From: Saccoglossus kowalevskii
Lineage: Eukaryota > Hemichordata > Enteropneusta > Harrimaniidae
DNA: 17,243 nucleotides
Direction: 5' to 3'
Assembly: GCF_000003605.2 (NCBI RefSeq)
Contig: NW_003130860.1
Location: forward strand, 491,966-509,208
The position numbers were made by a program, and so were the translations under genes. Position 1 is the stretch's first letter, and each line of letters begins with the position of its first letter. The notes under the pieces were generated by a model that was not told the origin of the DNA, did not search any database, and was given only the letters and a program-made list of their open reading frames with translations. Of the stretch, positions 15,984 through 17,243 are shown piece after piece.

Positions 15984-16057
15984 ATGAACACAAGTGAGGC
16001 GAAGCTACCTGTCAAAGCAGATGTCGAGAAACTGCAACAAACTAAACGAACTTATCG
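15984..16057 (+). CDS. Possible first coding exon of an unidentified plus-strand gene
   Basis: ATG at 15984 encodes MNTSEAKLPVKADVEKLQQT and then KRTY, ending at a donor CG|GTATGT (16058). The frame is also open back to 15855. It lies 110 bases after the CCAAT/YY1 block, where a first exon is expected. No downstream exon can be assigned inside the window, so the gene would continue to the right. The peptide is not one I recognise. Confidence 0.3.
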
Positions 16058-16316
16058 GTATGTTTATGTTTTGTTACTTTTTGTTTATAAGTGTATATGT
16101 GTGTGTATGCATGAAGCACAGTCCCTCTATCGTGGAGGTATGGTGGGTATGTTGTTTTTTTCTCATTATAATAATTAATATCTTCGGGTTTAATACGATA
16201 ACCAGTCCGTATCTTCATGTCTGAAGGTACAGAAAGAATTCCTTTTGCACACCCACCCCTAACCATAACTAACCATGAACCCTCGCCACTATCCCCCAAT
16301 TCAATTGTAATTATTA

Positions 16317-16390
16317 CAGTCAAACCTGGATTATCCGAACAAAGTGGACTGTGACGTATTTGTTCGGTTAATTGATCGTTCGGATACGAG
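16317..16390. mobile_element. Solo pogo/Tigger-like transposon terminus
   Basis: The sequence begins TA|CAGTCAAACCTGGATTATCC and continues with inverted subterminal repeats: ATTATCCGAACA (16330-16341) against TGTTCGGTTAAT (16360-16371), then GTTCGGATA. CAGT ends, a TA flank and repeated TATCCGAAC/GTTCGGATA are the hallmark of pogo/Tigger elements of the Tc1/mariner group. The opposite end is not found within the window, and no transposase is encoded, so this is a fragment. Confidence 0.6.
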
Positions 16391-16934
16391 TAAACAAAAT
16401 TAACATAAAATAAAGAACAATGAATGTTACATTGCATTTAAATAATGCAGGTGTAAATTTCTACATGGTAATTGTTAATAAAAAATCATTGTTATAAAAA
16501 AATCATACACAGCTGTCTGTTATTAATTATTAAGGCAGAGCTCCAGAAGGAGTACCTACACTTTATGCACATTTTTTTAAAATTATGCTAATTTATTCAT
16601 GACGTAGCAGTTTCTGTGGTCATGAATATTCATTAATTTGTGGGTCAATACATTTTTAAAGGGGCGATATATTATTTTGGGGGAAGAGTTAGAAAGGGGG
16701 ATTAGCAATCCTTAGGGGGTCAATACAAAAGAAGGGACCCATTTGGAGAGCAGCCATGCTCCTCGTGTCTGTTGTTGCACGTGACCTACATCTGTCAACT
16801 GTGTTCGTTCTTCGACTGTGTTCGTTCTTCGACGACTTCCATGTGGGGTAGTATTCTTGTGTTCTGTTTTCCTGACTTGAATTTTTGAATCCGCTGTTTG
16901 TGTTTTTAACGTCTTTCATGTCTTTTGTAGGAGT
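16391..16934. other. Repeat-like intergenic DNA
   Basis: Inverted arms TATTCATGAC (16594-16603) and GTCATGAATA (16619-16628) form a 10-bp stem with a 15-bp loop. The segment AAAGGGGCGATATATTATTT and the G-runs after it have an uneven composition typical of decayed repeats. The minus-strand frame 17012-16689 runs through a tRNA-like sequence and is not thought to be a gene. Confidence 0.4.
16798..16831. repeat. 17-bp unit tandemly duplicated
   Basis: ACTGTGTTCGTTCTTCG occurs at 16798-16814 and immediately again at 16815-16831 without a mismatch. Confidence 0.9.
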
Positions 16935-17008
16935 GTCCAATCCGTGATTCGAACTTGCGATCTTTGAGTTCCCAGCGCACTGTCTTGTCCACTGTACCAC
17001 GAGTGTCT
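16935..17008 (-). repeat. tRNA-derived SINE head (copy 1)
   Basis: On the minus strand, TGGTACAGTGGACAAG (16999-16984) resembles a tRNA A box and AAGTTCGAATCAC (16956-16944) a B box, at about the spacing found in tRNA genes. The T stem and acceptor stem do not pair, so it is not a working tRNA. Pol III-type SINEs carry such heads. Confidence 0.5.
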
Positions 17009-17077
17009 TCACACAGGAATTAGGATTTAAGTCCTATTCATAGGAGCACTGTCTTCACTAGCATTCAAAAATCTAAC

Positions 17078-17149
17078 TAAACATACTGGATTCGAACCAG
17101 CGATCGCTCACATTGCTGACATAGTACAAATCAACTGAGCTATGTGGGT
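17078..17149 (-). repeat. tRNA-derived SINE head (copy 2)
   Basis: On the minus strand, TAGCTCAGTTGA (17142-17131) is a near-perfect A box and GGTTCGAATCC (17098-17088) a perfect B box. The T arm pairs (GCTGG/CCAGT around TTCGAAT). The 72-base spacing is that of a tRNA, but the acceptor arms (ACCCACA and ATGTTTA) cannot pair and the D stem is poor. This is a pseudo-tRNA or SINE promoter rather than a tRNA gene. Confidence 0.6.
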
Positions 17150-17218
17150 AGTCATGCAAATTAAATAATTTGTTGTCATATTTAGCTTTATTGCCAAATG
17201 GTGTTTGCGAGAAAAAAG

Positions 17219-17243
17219 GTGGGCAGGCAAGGGAATGAACCCA
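17219..17243 (-). repeat. Third tRNA-like T arm, cut by the window edge
   Basis: On the minus strand the window starts TGGGTTCATTCCC (17243-17231), which fits the B-box consensus. The matching A box would lie beyond the right edge. Confidence 0.35.

Noticed and set aside
16042-16437. 131-residue open frame on the minus strand
   Set aside because: It runs antisense through the pogo-like terminus and the candidate exon, has no splice or start context and no recognisable domain.
16689-17012. 107-residue open frame on the minus strand
   Set aside because: Its first third is the translation of a tRNA-like SINE head, and the rest covers a tandem duplication and repeat-like DNA; no domain is seen.
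17078-17149. A functional tRNA gene on the minus strand
   Set aside because: A and B boxes and the T arm are good, but the acceptor arms do not pair and the D stem is poor.

Overview
This is AT-rich DNA from an invertebrate animal. The evidence is two multi-exon protein genes with GT-AG introns, a TATA box, AATAAA signals, and many small transposon and SINE-like fragments. The exact lineage cannot be fixed from sequence alone. The base composition and the kinds of repeats would suit a mollusc or another lophotrochozoan (inference).

Left part, 1-6568, minus strand: a partial gene for the exon-junction-complex protein Y14 (RBM8A, called tsunagi in flies). Its exons are too short to stand out as ORFs. 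Four coding exons (6568-6496, 6241-6173, 4513-4439, 2335-2199) join with matching phases and give the N-terminal 118 residues, up to the middle of the RRM. The rest lies left of position 1. Its introns hold a 662-bp element flanked by TTAA, a worn LINE reverse-transcriptase C-terminus, a 269-bp hAT-like element with a 5-bp target duplication, and a TA microsatellite.

Centre, 6569-6981: a short region between two head-to-head genes. It carries two perfect Rel/NF-kB consensus sites, an AP-1 site, an E-box, a TATA box and an ETS-like site, all placed as if they drive the plus-strand gene.

Centre right, 6982-13030, plus strand: an eight-exon gene whose parts join without a frame break into a predicted 959-residue type I membrane receptor. 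The order is short signal peptide, one furin-like cysteine-rich repeat, one membrane helix, long acidic linker, ZU5, UPA, death domain, and a C-terminal tail of about 190 residues. The cytoplasmic half is UNC5-like. The outer half is not: classical UNC5 has Ig and thrombospondin domains there. This is the most interesting object in the window: a probable death-domain receptor of unusual architecture under an NF-kB/AP-1-type promoter.

Right part, 13031-17243: a probable 1.4-kb 3' UTR ending near 14425 that contains a 20-bp tandem array and a 145-bp TA-flanked element with perfect 25-bp inverted ends. After that comes mostly repeat-derived DNA: a small unidentified ORF, a promoter-like CCAAT/YY1 block with a possible first exon, a pogo/Tigger-like terminus, and a cluster of tRNA-like SINE heads on the minus strand.
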